Shown here: in pieces, positions 52,101 to 64,000 of the stretch
Numbering within the stretch: the stretch's first letter is position 1
How the letters are laid out: each line of letters starts with the position of its first letter
Assembly: GCA_020055645.1 (NCBI GenBank)
Contig: CM034547.1
Span: 64,639,884 to 64,703,883, forward strand
Reading direction: 5' to 3'
Length of the DNA: 64,000 nt
Source: Tomocerus qinae
Taxonomy: Eukaryota > Arthropoda > Collembola > Entomobryomorpha > Tomoceridae
Position numbers and translations under genes: made by a program
Notes under the pieces: model-generated
What the model saw: the letters and a program-made list of their open reading frames with translations, nothing else
Database searches by the model: none
What the model was told of the DNA's origin: nothing

Positions 52101-53730
52101 TTATTACAAGTAGTTAAGTGGAGAGAGAAGCAAAGTCAGGTCAAAAGACCCTTTGCCCGTCTTTAAGTGCTGGCGTATGAGTAGACGGAGAAAATTGGTT
52201 ATAAGGATCCTAGTATTTGGGTATATATTGGGTTCACCCTCTAGTACATCATAGGATATTGATGTGATGAGTGTATAGAATGTAAAGTACAATGGGAAAG
52301 CAAGATCATATACTAAATAGACAAGAGGTCTGCTCCTCAAAAGAAGACTGCTCTCCTGACGGACGGACTTGTCTTGAAAAAGTGACTTAGAAATGATCTC
52401 GTAGTGATTTATGTAAGTCAAAATAGTTATCTGTCCGAATCATCTCCTGCATTTAGTCAGATTACAGGGATGATAACAGGTTTTCGAAAATTCATTTCAT
52501 GTTTGATGTCGCCGAGGAAGAGCCTTGTGTTACGTTACATTTTACATTGTATTAAGGGAAGAAGGTATAGTTTACATTAACTTAATTCAAAGCAATGCCA
52601 ACAGAGCATTCTTTTTCGGCCTCCTCGTTCTTCATCATAACATCTTGTCATATCATAACTTTTCTTTATATTATTATAAATATTACCGAATTACGGATAT
52701 TATTCACTATCTTAGTAGCCAACTCACTAACTACATGCGACCTGCGGCAGCAGGAGCTGCCTTTTTACTGGGGAATTTTGGATCGGAGCAATAATTTTTC
52801 TTTTTGCTACTGTTTCCATGCTACTAGTAGTACTTTCTGACGTCAGAGTAACGTCCAGATAATAAGAGAAGTTATAGGCAGTTAGCTCATATTTATGTAC
52901 CTGCCAGTTGCGTTCTATTATTGTTACGCTGCCTTGTCTCCTAATGCACTTGTCTGAGATGTAGACACATTATAGATACGGGACTAGCTTAGGAGCATTA
53001 GTTCCATGTTATACAATGCTATTAAAAGCAACTGCATGACATTACATTAGTATTGTATAGTCTTCCATATCCTTTATGGCAACGTAGAGGAAGTGGCAAA
53101 AAGACGCGTCCTTTATTCTTATCATTGAACATTGGAAAAGCCAATTAGCTCCTTGAACTGGACAACTTTTGTACACACTTGACTTATTCTGAAAATAAAT
53201 AAAAATCCATTACAGTGCAGTGCATTAACTAATGAGTCTTGTACCTGCACTTGCTTAAACAAAAATCCAGTTGCATCCTGCCCTAATTCTTATCACTACT
53301 GTAAAACACCTTTAATAATTGATGTAAATGGTCTACAGGAACAAAAATCCACCATTTTTGTTCTTCTGTAGTAAAATAATAGTTTTCGCTCTGCAGATCC
53401 TTGGGTTGGGTTTCCACCTGTAGTAGTGCAACATCATTCTTGTTGTGCCTATAATTTTTCGTACTCAGAATAAATGGCTACTACTCTCTGAAAAGAAAAG
53501 GTGTGAGTTTCTATTACTATTTTTACATAACACTCCTACGTACTACTGATAGTCCAACTACTATAAGTGCACTATGATGTACCCATCCTCTGTGTGTAAA
53601 ACTACAATCATTGATTCTTTTATAAGTCTCATAGTAAACTAGCCGTAGCAAGGTCCACTCCAACCACTCACTGTGTAAAGTTGTCAGTCAACTCTTTATC
53701 AATTCATTAGCATTGTACAGTGGATAATTT
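43131..53730. other. Stretch without a recognised gene
   Basis: Over 10 kb of A+T-rich DNA where I find no exon I can support. Some open frames (for example 45621-45884 plus, with a hydrophobic stretch) are short and lack splice or composition support. The donor-like sites near 46389 and 48738 (both minus) were examined and not accepted. Confidence 0.45.
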
Positions 53731-53874
53731 ATGTTAGGTACCTATGGAATAATTATATTATTACTATTGTTAGCACTTGGATTGTATTACATAGCATGCA
53801 ATGGCAAACCATGTCTGTCACCAGGAGAGGGAAAGAGTCCAGACAAACCCACTCATCAAAGTAACTGGAGTTGA
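53731..53874 (+). CDS. Possible single-pass membrane micropeptide, 47 residues
   Basis: An ATG opens a 47-codon frame. A hydrophobic segment (residues 7-22, III-LLLLL-ALGLYYIA) is followed by a hydrophilic, Pro/Lys/Gly-rich tail with two cysteines (CNGKPC) ending QSNWS. The layout, short N-terminus, one membrane span and charged tail, matches known animal membrane micropeptides, or alternatively a secreted peptide with signal sequence. A+T-rich DNA gives Leu/Ile runs easily, so chance is a real alternative. No promoter or poly(A) signal is identified. Confidence 0.25.
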   Translation: MLGTYGIIILLLLLALGLYYIACNGKPCLSPGEGKSPDKPTHQSNWS

Positions 53875-56800
53875 GCTCATTGTGTGTGCTAGACTCAAGA
53901 AATAGAAGCCGAACCAAACGGTAACCTGACATTTGTCACGCCCTCGGGTTATCATAGCTCACTATGCTCGGTGTAAGTGCAACGAGAGGCTGACAGAATG
54001 TATCATATTAACAGTGAGGATACATTAATGAGCCCTCATGTCATTTAACTGTGCCATGCAATCCATGCTGTTAGCTTATGTTATAATCATCATGACTGCA
54101 CTTGCCTACTATTCTATTATCATTATGATTAGCTTATGATGTCGTGTGAGAGAAGTGAGAGCAGCTTGCTTTCGTGCCTTTTGCGCTCTTTCCAACACAT
54201 GGGATACCTAATAAGGTATGTTACACATAGAAATCACTATTTCTTCGTCTTCACTCCTACTACTCCGACACCGTCTTTCATGCAATAAACATATTTGTCG
54301 ACATAGGCGTTTCTTTTACACTAGTTATGATTACAAAAAATTAGTTCGCTACTCATTGATCACATGTAACACATTCACATCCCAACTGTTATACAGGTAG
54401 ACATGTACTTCCACTTGTAATCATGATGTCTTGCAATATTTCATATAATCAAATACAATTTTTACATTATTGCGTTTTATACAGATACGCTATAGTCATT
54501 AAATTCTTGTTACAATTGCCAATTTTTTCAAACAATGATTTTTACTGCAACCAAATACTCTGTTGCATATTAGAATAAAGTGAAGCATTTGATGAAAAAA
54601 CGGTATGTAAGTACAGATAAGATGGCAAGAAGGCTACTAGAAGTAATTGGTATACTCGTATACTAAAGGCGATGTCTTTTTCTGGAGGCTTTTGGTTAAT
54701 GAAAAAAATAATATTTTTATGGGCAATGGTGAATAGTGAAACAGGTGCAAAAAAGAAACAGTAAAAGTAGCTGTTAGGTGCTCGATCTAATTAAATATGC
54801 AAGAAAAGTGGTAATTTATTGGGGACAGAGGATAAAAATGGAAAGGTCAGGTCAGGATGAGTAATTGCAAAACAATATTCCAATTCGAGCTACAGAATTG
54901 CATAATGGCTTAACTGGACTATAGCTAATACCAACCTGTATACAATATGCAACATGATTTTTACGATGGAATAGGATAGTAAACGATATCTTAATGCGGG
55001 ATACGTGCTTAGTTAAGTTATTATGTGAGGAACCGAGAGCATCTGGAGAATGTATGAGATTATTATGCACAATTATTTTTATTTGCAAGTACTGGCATTA
55101 ATTGCAATTATATTTTTCTATTTCTCATTGCAAAAAGTAGGTTTGAGTTCTATTAAAGGAAACAGAGTACAGATAACCTGTACCTACGCAATGTGTAAAC
55201 TTGTATCGGTAGATTTTTATGTACGAGGAGTATGTACTGATGGGCATGTACTTAGATTTACATATATTGGCGATTAACAGCACATTAATGTTCTCAGATC
55301 TATTGGTGTTATACATGCTACTGTAATCTATATTCTTTGTCAGTAATAATTGAGAAAAGTTGTCGTAATGAGTTTGTTTAGCACATGTGTTTAATATGTG
55401 AAGGAGAGTTTCTGCCTCAAGAAAATCTTTAGCACTAAATAAAATTATCATGCTCAAGCACTAGTTACTAGGAGTAGAGAATATTTCGAAAGAAAATTGC
55501 AAATACGTGTCACGCCGTTTGCAACGTGGTGGAAATAACTGCACTACTCACTTACCATTGTATCTCGTTGCTAATAACATAATAACTGAAACGTGTACAG
55601 AAATGGATTGGAAGAGCAGGTCGTAGCCAGGAGCAAGAGTAAATTATGCCTGTTGGCCATCGCTTAGAAAAATCATCATTTTTATATTTCATCCTGTAAA
55701 ACTAAGGTTAATTTTTATAAGAGTGTCTAAGCTAGTTTTGAATGAAGATTTTATATCTTCAGGTTAAAAATGAACATTAAGTTAGAACTATAATATGTAG
55801 ATAGGTACTCATTAATTGTGAATAAGTATTGCCAGAAGATAAGCATATGTGCAAACTCAAAAGCATAGTTAATGATTTCAAACCAAAAGTAGAAGCTTGA
55901 AAATGGAAAACTGCAGGTATTTATTTGGTAGACACGATTATCGTTGTTTGTTGGCGGTTTCTGGCTTCTAATGGTTTAAAAACGTGAAAGAAAGTAAAGC
56001 GCACCAAGTAACGACTACACATAAATAGTACAGGTAATTTAATCGTAGTAACTCAAGTGAACCAGAAAGGGAAAGGAAAGAAAAACTAAATTGTTTTGAT
56101 ATTGATTAACAAAATTGTTGTCCTGTATAATTACACATGCACACAACTTTTGTATCATCCCAAGAAACCTTGTGTCTCCATTTTTTCTCAATCTGTAGAT
56201 TTTGTATTGTCGAATAACATTCATGTACGACTGAAAGAGTTTTGGCGTGAGTGTTGCCACAAACACGCAATTTCCTTGTATTCAATCACGAAATAGATGT
56301 AAATATACACACTTTGCTTATTTAATTCCATTATCTACATCAGTAGCGATAGAATTCGCATTTATTTTCACCTATATAGTTGAAAAGGAAGAATCAAAGA
56401 CTATTTATTACTCTCTATTTTAAAAGTCGTTTCGTATGTTTCAAATAAAGAAACGGTCAAAACTGGCACAGGTAGTTTAGCTGTAATTTCCAAGTAGAAT
56501 AAATATTTTGGTTTGTTGGATTACATATTCAAAAGTGTATACCCAAACAGTCACGTCAGATCAACTTGTCTGCGTCTAACAATGACCTGGAGTAAAATAC
56601 CCAAACATAGAATACAGATTAAAAAATGCCCAGTGTCCAACGCTTTATGTTTAATAATAGTATTCGTACTCACACGTGAAACGCACATCTCCTCCTCCAG
56701 GTCTTTTTGCTTTCCTTTTATTTATTTTACATGTATTTTGCTATACTTTTACTCTTTTTTATTTTTCCCCGTCTACAATCAACTCCTGTTTCATTTTCTA

Positions 56801-59131
56801 CATACTCGCGTAAGGGTTCATGTTTCCACAAAATGTAACTTGCTTCAGGGGACGTCTATTCCGTACACTAGAGTGGTAGCTAGTGTGTAATTGACCAAAT
56901 GGTCATCTCAAATTTTCCTTGCGCTGACCATATTTATGCCTTTTAAATCACTTGTACTTGGCTACTTAATAAGCAGTTTCAAATTTTATTTTTTCAGGCA
57001 CAAAATGATTCAATATTGCAAAGGCATTTGTAGGAAGAAAGATTTCAATATCACAGAGGCAAACCAAAATCTAATGATTGTGTTAAACTAGATTTAAAAT
57101 TGACAAGTATATTTTTGAAAATGGCAAAACTACTGTTCAGGAAAAACTGCGTTACTTGAGCTTCATGTTTTCATTTTCTTTTCATATGCTTGGGCTGCAA
57201 GCATACTTGTTCACTACATTGACACGTTCATCACACACTAAAAGAAATTCAATAGTGATGTACTACAAACAGTCGATTGTTGCAAATATATACAAGATTA
57301 TTATCCTGACACTTCTGACAGTAATGAATAGCTTCCTCATGATTTTCGTCATTTTAGATACGTTTTCATTAATATCTTAAGTAACAATTGTTTTGATAGC
57401 CACGCAGACTCACTCCAGAGCCTTGCTGTGGGTGCTACCTATTGTTTGATTGTCACTTAATGATATATTGATATAGAAGTATTTGAATCAATGTAGATTA
57501 TACACTTCTATAAGGAAGTATTGACAAAAGCTAATGTAACGTAACGTGACTTGTTTAGTTGGCCCTATTTTTTGCTTGTTGAACGAAACTAAAGGTTCCT
57601 TTTCCACTCTTAGTGTTAGTAAATAGGAGAGCATCGAAGGCTAAGCCTAAAGGTAAGGCAGAAGCAGACCCTCCATGTAGATTTTATTTCTCATCCTCAT
57701 TTAATTTAATTTTTTGCCTACGAGAAAAGTTTATCAGTATAAAGTACTTAATGAAACTGAGTGAGTAGGTACATGCAACAAAAAACCTAACTAGTTAAAA
57801 AGAATGGCTCCTAAATTCTGTTCCTTTTTAACGTAGTAAAATCATCGCTCTCTTTTGCATATACCTTGGAATATCAATACCTGATAAATACATAAGTAAC
57901 TGTTTACACTTTTGACTACCTTGTTTTTACAGAAGATTATTAAATTGGATGATGAAACAGAAACAGGTAGAAATCTAGTTAAGGATAATGAAGCAAGTAG
58001 CAAAATCAAGTTGGCTTTTTAGAATGGGTTGAAATTAAGCATTTCTCGCAGTTGGTGACACGAATTTGTTGAAATTCCCGAATGTTTTATCATGTCGTAG
58101 TAGTAGAAAGTTTTGCAGGTTGAATTAAGACATTGCCTCCTGTGGCTTAATCGTCTCAATGTGTACAGGTGAACATTAGAAAAGTTAGTACAAACCCAAA
58201 CAAGATCATAACTCTAGTTTCTCCACAGATAATGTAGTAACTAGAGTAATATGAATAAACGTATAAAACTGCTGAGTCAAGGAAGCAGGGCCATAACATA
58301 AATGTCCAACTCATTTGAAAACCGGCAACCGCAATGGAGTTGACGGAGAAAAACAAACGCAACAGGATGAGGACATTACCACCGTCAATTATCAGTAAAT
58401 CAGTCGAGTTTGTGTTGTCTTCAACTGGCAAGATATTAACACAAAATAGACATAAGACTTTTCGTAAAGCAAACTTTTGTGAGTTAATTTGCTTTGCCTG
58501 CCAAACAACTCCTAATCATTTCCTACACATAATATTCGGAGGAGTAGATTATAATTATACAGCTATATGAGAATATCTCTCTGTATACGCTTTGTTTACT
58601 GATAATGTCTATGATAATGTGTTGGTGGAAGTCAGGTGTTGAATGGACCGTGAACTGATGGTCAGTCCTAGTCAAGTCGCAGAAGACGGCTGCTCATTCA
58701 CACAAGACATCTTACATCTACTCATTTCTTTGTGTCTACATATCCAAGCTACTTTTACTCAACGATGTACAAGATTTTCCGATATCTACAATTGTTGTGG
58801 CTTTCGACATAATCAACTCTTTTGAACAAATACGTAGCACAAGAACACTAACCCGCAAAGCTGTCAAGCCACCAGCCGCTCAGCGCAACACTCACTCACC
58901 AATCCTATTTTATAGATTTATTCTTTAAACAAGGAAACCAACCAAAGAGCATAATAGTATTTGCTATTCACACAGACCTCTTCAATATTTTTCGTATATT
59001 TAACATACCCGTAACATACATCACAACATCTCCTAGATACCTATACTAACATACTATCGCTAAATATTATTTCAAGGCTATTACTGTTAATATGGTGTAC
59101 AATATCGAAAAAAAAATTATATCCTTTTCAG
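53875..59131. other. Stretch without a recognised gene
   Basis: A+T-rich DNA. The largest open frame (56513-56890, plus) is Phe/Ser/Tyr-rich and looks A+T-driven. I see no supported exon. Confidence 0.45.
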
Positions 59132-59202
59132 GATGGGTAGATGATGTCCCTGTGCATCGGGTGCAGCAGCAGCACCTACCAGTCACAATGTTTGTGCATT
59201 GA
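59132..59202 (+). CDS. Possible terminal host exon
   Basis: A good acceptor (TATCCTTTTCAG|G) precedes 71 bp that, in one frame, read WVDDVPVHRVQQQHLPVTMF and end VH-stop. G+C is above half in a background of about one third, and codon choice is protein-like. The frame would enter with two bases completing a split codon. No upstream exon is identified. An open minus-strand frame also crosses the patch, so the strand is not certain. Confidence 0.35.
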
Positions 59203-62200
59203 AAAGAGGCAGAAACAATTTCCAATATATATGGATTGGAACTGACAATTGTATTTCTAATTAATGAACACCAATTTTTTTGCGATGCATCAACTAAACT
59301 GATGTAAATCTTAAATCTAGACCTTTCGAATTAAACTCGCAACATCAAAAACTATTTGTACTATTATTGTAGTTGGTGAACATGTTTGGAAACAAGAGAA
59401 AGGAAATCAAGACAAGGTTATTAAGACTGATTGGGTGGCAAGTAGAGACGGAGTAATCGTTACTTTGTTCACACGAAAGGCAATTGTGCATAAGAAGGTA
59501 TCCCAGGTAGACAAAGGCTAGTAGAAGTAAAATAAGGTAGAAATTAACATTTTGCATACAGTAGCTGCGAAATCACATATTTTATTTAAGGATATGTTTC
59601 ACTTACATACATGTTGAACATATACAAAGCAGAAAATAATTCTCAAAGAAAGTGAACTCGCCTGATAGAAGTAAATGCAAGAATGGTATATTATAATAAA
59701 AGTTATTTTTGGAAAAGGCTTACGCAGTGACAGTGAATTTTTCTGAAATTACCCCATGTGGGAAATGATGCCAGTTTCAAAATTTGTACTTACTACTAAG
59801 ATCCACAAAGGGAAATGAATGCATATGGTAGTTTTAACTGTTAGCTTTGCTTTTTCGCAAAAATTGTCAAAAGAATTTTAGCATAGACACAATTAATTGT
59901 TGCAAAAATGCATTAAAAACCTACATCAATAAACATGTTTATAATGGCACCTTTGCTGTAATGGTTGTGAGTGAGGGTAGTAAATACTTATGAATGCAGG
60001 TCTTTCGATTCAAGTAATCTGATTGATTTCTTTTGAGAAATAAATAGTTTGGCTTGTGTGTGTGCACGAGATTGCATTTTCTTAAGGTTTAAATTTCACG
60101 ATCGCCGTATTGTCAGCTGCCGATGATGAAGAGAAAAGCTGAATTGAATTCGGAATCAGGTCTCGGGTCTGAGTCTTTTATAAGTGCCTGTATCATCAAA
60201 ACATATAAAATTAATTCATCTAGTGTGGTGAGGAGTATAACAATACACGAAGAGTAATACAGGTAAGAGGATGAAAGGTCGGTATTTTACGTGGGTATGT
60301 ATGTGGGACAGAAAGGAGTTTGCTCCCTACCTATTTAACATTAAGCTCTGGAATTTTTCACCGTAGCTGGTAATAATACTAGCAATACCTCGTGCACTAA
60401 AGTGTGTGCACCTCTTTAGTAAATACAAACAATGTACGTATACACGGACAGACATGAGCAAACAGTCAGAGAGCAGAAGGGATGTCAGTTTATTGTATTG
60501 TATACCTTTTTCTTACCGACGACGGACCATAGATAGGTACTTATAGACTGCTATTTACTATGTGAGTGCCATGGCTTGGCACAAGAGGAACGAGTCAGCT
60601 TCAAGAGCAGAATTCAGATGAGATGAAATGAGCTTCTTGAATTTACCTTTCTATTGTTTACTGTAATGATCCGATGACGAGGGCAATCCGAAACCCACAA
60701 CATAAACATAATGCTCAGCTTAATACTTACAATGTAGCAACTACTTGGTTACTCAATGTAGATAAATTGCGTCTCTAACTACTAATATCCATAATATTTA
60801 TTACTCACTAGAAACCTACAATGCAGATGACAGTACATCACGTCTCGTCAGAGCCAAGTCACAAGATTTACTTCGTTTAACCAACCATTACACATAAATA
60901 TTAATATTATTGTAAATTAAATGTTCACAACTTTACTTTTTGTTGCAACATCAGCTTCACTTCTATTGGTTTGTTTACCTTTGCTGTAGTTAAAATGGTC
61001 GAAAACAAATCTAATCTACATTGCCTATGTAGATTTTATGTTTTCTGTTTCTATATTAATGATTATTTCCATAAGTTATTCTGTTCTATTGCTAATGCCT
61101 TTTAAAATACATTTCTCTTGATTTGTGATCTGTAAAAATGTCAAATTTTTATGGGCACCTTTCCACTGTAATAGCACACGGTGATTATCTAATGACTGAA
61201 AAATGTAGACCTGTTTTAATGCATCCATATGTATTCTGTCTTCAATTTTCAAAGATTTTTTAGCAATTTTTAGCACGCACACAATTGCACGTCATGTCAC
61301 TTCATCACCTTTAGTTATCATTCATATAACTACCTCTTGCTATATCTATACATATTAATTCATCGTATACATAGAATAGTACTAGCGTTTTATTACTTTT
61401 TCACTCCTATAGTCGCAATTAGCTGTTACTAAATGTGTTTTTGTCTATTTATCTGCCCATTGTGGAGCTACTAACAAAACACATAAACTAATTTGCATCT
61501 CATTTAAATATTAAAATGCCAACTTTTTCCACTTGTTTGGTCATAGTGCAAAAATGGTAATGGTACTACTATTACTTTATGATTTAATTGGGTAGTACTT
61601 TTGTGTTTAAAATTAGTTACTTAATTTCAAATGACTAAATAAAGTTTGCAAGCTTGTCAAAATTTATAGTGCACAGGTGTAGTATACGACCTAATAGATC
61701 AGTATAACATATCATCAAGAGTAATATAAAGTAATGCAACTTTTGAATGTTGATTGGGAATTCCCAAAATAAGACAGGCTCATAAAATCCGAGGAATATC
61801 GATACATCAGGCCTAATGCTGTAGTTTGCAAGAACAGGAAAATATTTCTTATCTGACACTGAATCTTAATTGGTCAAAATCAAAAGCATCCGATCTGGTT
61901 TCTAATCCTTTAGCTCAGTAGTGCCTGCATTTCTTGGCCAGCATCAAATAAGAAAGCCCATTCTCTTACTCTTTTCTTGTCATTGAATTTTATGGATATG
62001 GTGCTGTTGGCTTCAGTTTTGACATTGGCATTAATGATAGGGGTGAAAAAAATTGCAAAATGGATTCACATTGCAATTGGATGTCTTTAAATCTGAGTCT
62101 AGCTACTGACCTGGCATCTCTAACGAAATTGATTGTCAGCATCGTTACAGATATTTACATGTTTACGTCTCAAAGTATATAGTAGGTACTTCAAACGTAT

Positions 62201-63248
62201 AGAACTTTGTATCTTATTCTTTAGACTTTCTATATAATGATATGTTGAAAGTGTAAGGGTAACCGAAGAGTTAAGATGAGCTGAAGGCGCATTATATCCC
62301 TTCATGACTTCTCTGCTACTATTCATTATTCCCACTATAAATGTGTAATATTTTCCCGAATGCAATTATTTTTTGACGTGCGAAACCTTATTATTGTTTG
62401 ACATGCAACGGAATAGAAACCCATCCACAGGGCTACACTTATATATCTATCATTGTGACTTGGTCTTGGCATGGTTTTGGTTAAAGGGTCTTTTTCTCTC
62501 ATTACTATCGTTATATATTACATAAAATAACTATGTTATTAAGAGAAAAAGGCAAGGCATGCCAATTCCGTTTTTTATGCTTATTTCATGCACATAAATA
62601 CTGATACTAACTGATTGGTCTTTGCTTTGCTACTGTTTTTCTACAATTTCTCTTATGCTATAGAAAATTACGCGTTGCATGTTAGACTGATGAAACTTAC
62701 CTTAAAAAGAGTACCTAATTTCAATGTAGAGAATTAGAAGTACCTAGATATTAATATGATTACTTCCAAACGTCTTTGCCAGTTAAAGCCATTATAATGA
62801 ATTAGGTTTGTAAATTAATTGCAAATAATGAAAAAACAGCAATACTTCACTAGGTATTGGTTATTTTGCACGAAAGGGAAGTTCAGGTGTAATAATACCT
62901 TCTATAAATTATCGGATGGAGATTAACAGGGTAGTTAATATGTATGAAATGAAATATGTATAGCTGTAGATATTAATTATGAAGGAAGACATCTGTAGAG
63001 TATACTTATACGTCAGTATCATAAACAAAGCCCAATTTTTGCACACTAGTATTTTTCGTGGAATAAAATGAGACTATAGGAACAGCCGCAGAGTTTCGTC
63101 TCGTTTTCTGTCAGGTCTTAACTCAATGATATTCAGCTTAATTACAATGTATGGTAGCAAGCACGGTTTTACGAGGGAATAAAAAGAGGTGATAAGCGTA
63201 GCACCTTGTGAGGTCAAAGTGTCAATATAAATATCCAACTCTTGATAT
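59203..63248. other. Stretch without a recognised gene
   Basis: A+T-rich DNA with no exon I can support. AATTAATGA-like sequences follow the 59132-59202 candidate but no clear AATAAA is close to it. Confidence 0.45.
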
Positions 63249-63605
63249 TTATTGATCAATAAATTTGTAGAGAGTCTTTGAAAAAGAACGCCCAATTGAG
63301 TTTATAAGTAAACAACTGCGTGTGAGATAGGAAAAACATGACAAGAGTACACTACATTGTTCTAAATACAATTCCAAGTCAGCCTTTCTCGTTTGCATGG
63401 CATGCCAAGGGAAATCCTGGCAAAGATGCTTCCAATAATGTGATAATGGAATCAGAGCAGAGACCCAAGGATTCGGATCAGTAGGGATGAAGGAGAAAGA
63501 AGTGAGCAGACGATCTAAGTCAGAAGAATTGGTAATAATATCGAGCTGAAATTCACGATGGACCTCCCATGGTATGCAGAGCAATGGTCCCCTCCCAGCC
63601 TAGCT
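63249..63605 (-). CDS. Coding-like open frame of unknown identity
   Basis: On the minus strand a possible acceptor (AATAGCTAG|G) at about 63606 opens a frame of about 118 codons with several Trp and few low-complexity runs (LLCIPWEVHREFQLDII; PTDPNPWVSALIPLSHYWK; DFPWHAMQTRKADLELYLE). There is no in-frame ATG at the start, so it would be an internal or terminal exon, or a remnant of one. G+C is higher than the flanks. The last third looks A+T-driven, so a real exon would probably be shorter. I do not recognise a family. Confidence 0.3.
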
Positions 63606-64000
63606 ATTAACTCGCAACCTGCAACTGCTAATAGAAATTTGCACATAAAGTATCAATAAATTCAATTTTTTCTATCACTTATCAGATCTCCTGTTAGAAT
63701 GGAGAGGGAGGGCCGGCAAAGGTAATCTGAATCACAAATCAGTAATAACGTCTGGCTGGGTCCGGAGCGGACTGAGAGTTCACGTAGATTTGTTATTAAG
63801 GAAACATTTGTGTACCCAGAATGAAACTAAACTTGAATTTTAATGGCAACTTAACGCGTAAGCTTGAGCTTTTCTCTTGCTAAAAACCTTCTCTCCTCTT
63901 TACACTGCATATCATAGGTAGCTAAAATACGACAAGACATTAGTATCTTAACTATAACATCAACTCACTCAACGTCTCAAAGGAAAACGCATTATTACAT
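63606..64000. other. Edge of window, coding-like but unassigned
   Basis: The G+C-richer patch 63690-63790 is open in more than one frame on both strands, for example a minus-strand frame with SVRSGPSQTLLLICDSDYLC. I cannot choose between them. The rest is A+T-rich. Confidence 0.3.

Noticed and set aside
52725-52790. Plus-strand stretch reading DLRQQELPFYWGILDR, resembling the start of a SOCS-type SH2 domain
   Set aside because: Resemblance stops after these residues, with no SH2 continuation and no donor site where one would be needed.
1-64000. tRNA genes, rRNA genes and CRISPR arrays
   Set aside because: No box A/box B pair with a cloverleaf, no rRNA-like blocks and no regularly spaced direct repeats with unique spacers were found by eye.

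Overview
The window is A+T-rich eukaryotic DNA with few genes. BEL/Pao and other LTR retrotransposons, short GT-AG introns, scattered small candidate exons and frequent GTAGGTAC-like words suggest an arthropod, possibly an insect. No gene fixes the species. I see no rRNA, tRNA or CRISPR array.

Layout. Bases 1-10644 show no convincing gene. Bases 10645-19166 are a complete-looking LTR retrotransposon insertion (8.5 kb, 444-bp LTRs that look identical by eye, 5-bp target duplication). It has a primer-binding site, a polypurine tract, retropepsin-like and gag-like remnants, and no reverse transcriptase or integrase that I can recognise. Inside it, on the opposite strand (18065 to 16499), lies a five-exon gene with its own poly(A) signal. 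It encodes a 382-residue acidic, cysteine-rich protein ending in a C2H2 zinc finger. This intron-bearing antisense cargo gene is the most interesting object in the window.

Bases 19172-36148 look like introns and spacers of host DNA. They hold one good minus-strand first coding exon (24690-24584), a possible downstream exon with an AT-hook-like motif (19852-19783), weaker exon candidates at 26762-26684 and 31522-31386, and a large inverted repeat (28681-29012). The retrotransposon lies downstream of the two better exons and may sit within or beyond the same host gene.

Bases 36154-43125 are a BEL/Pao element on the minus strand (546/547-bp LTRs, AGTAG target duplication). It has recognisable gag, protease, reverse transcriptase, RNase H, integrase and DUF5641 parts, and six 21-bp tandem units just after the coding region. 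Its reading frame is broken in about three places.

Bases 43131-64000 are mostly featureless. They hold a possible 47-residue membrane micropeptide (53731-53874), a possible terminal exon (59132-59202) and a coding-like patch on the minus strand (63249-63605).

Both LTR elements look young because their paired LTRs are nearly identical. All host exon calls are by eye from splice sites, base composition and open frames, and need transcript evidence.
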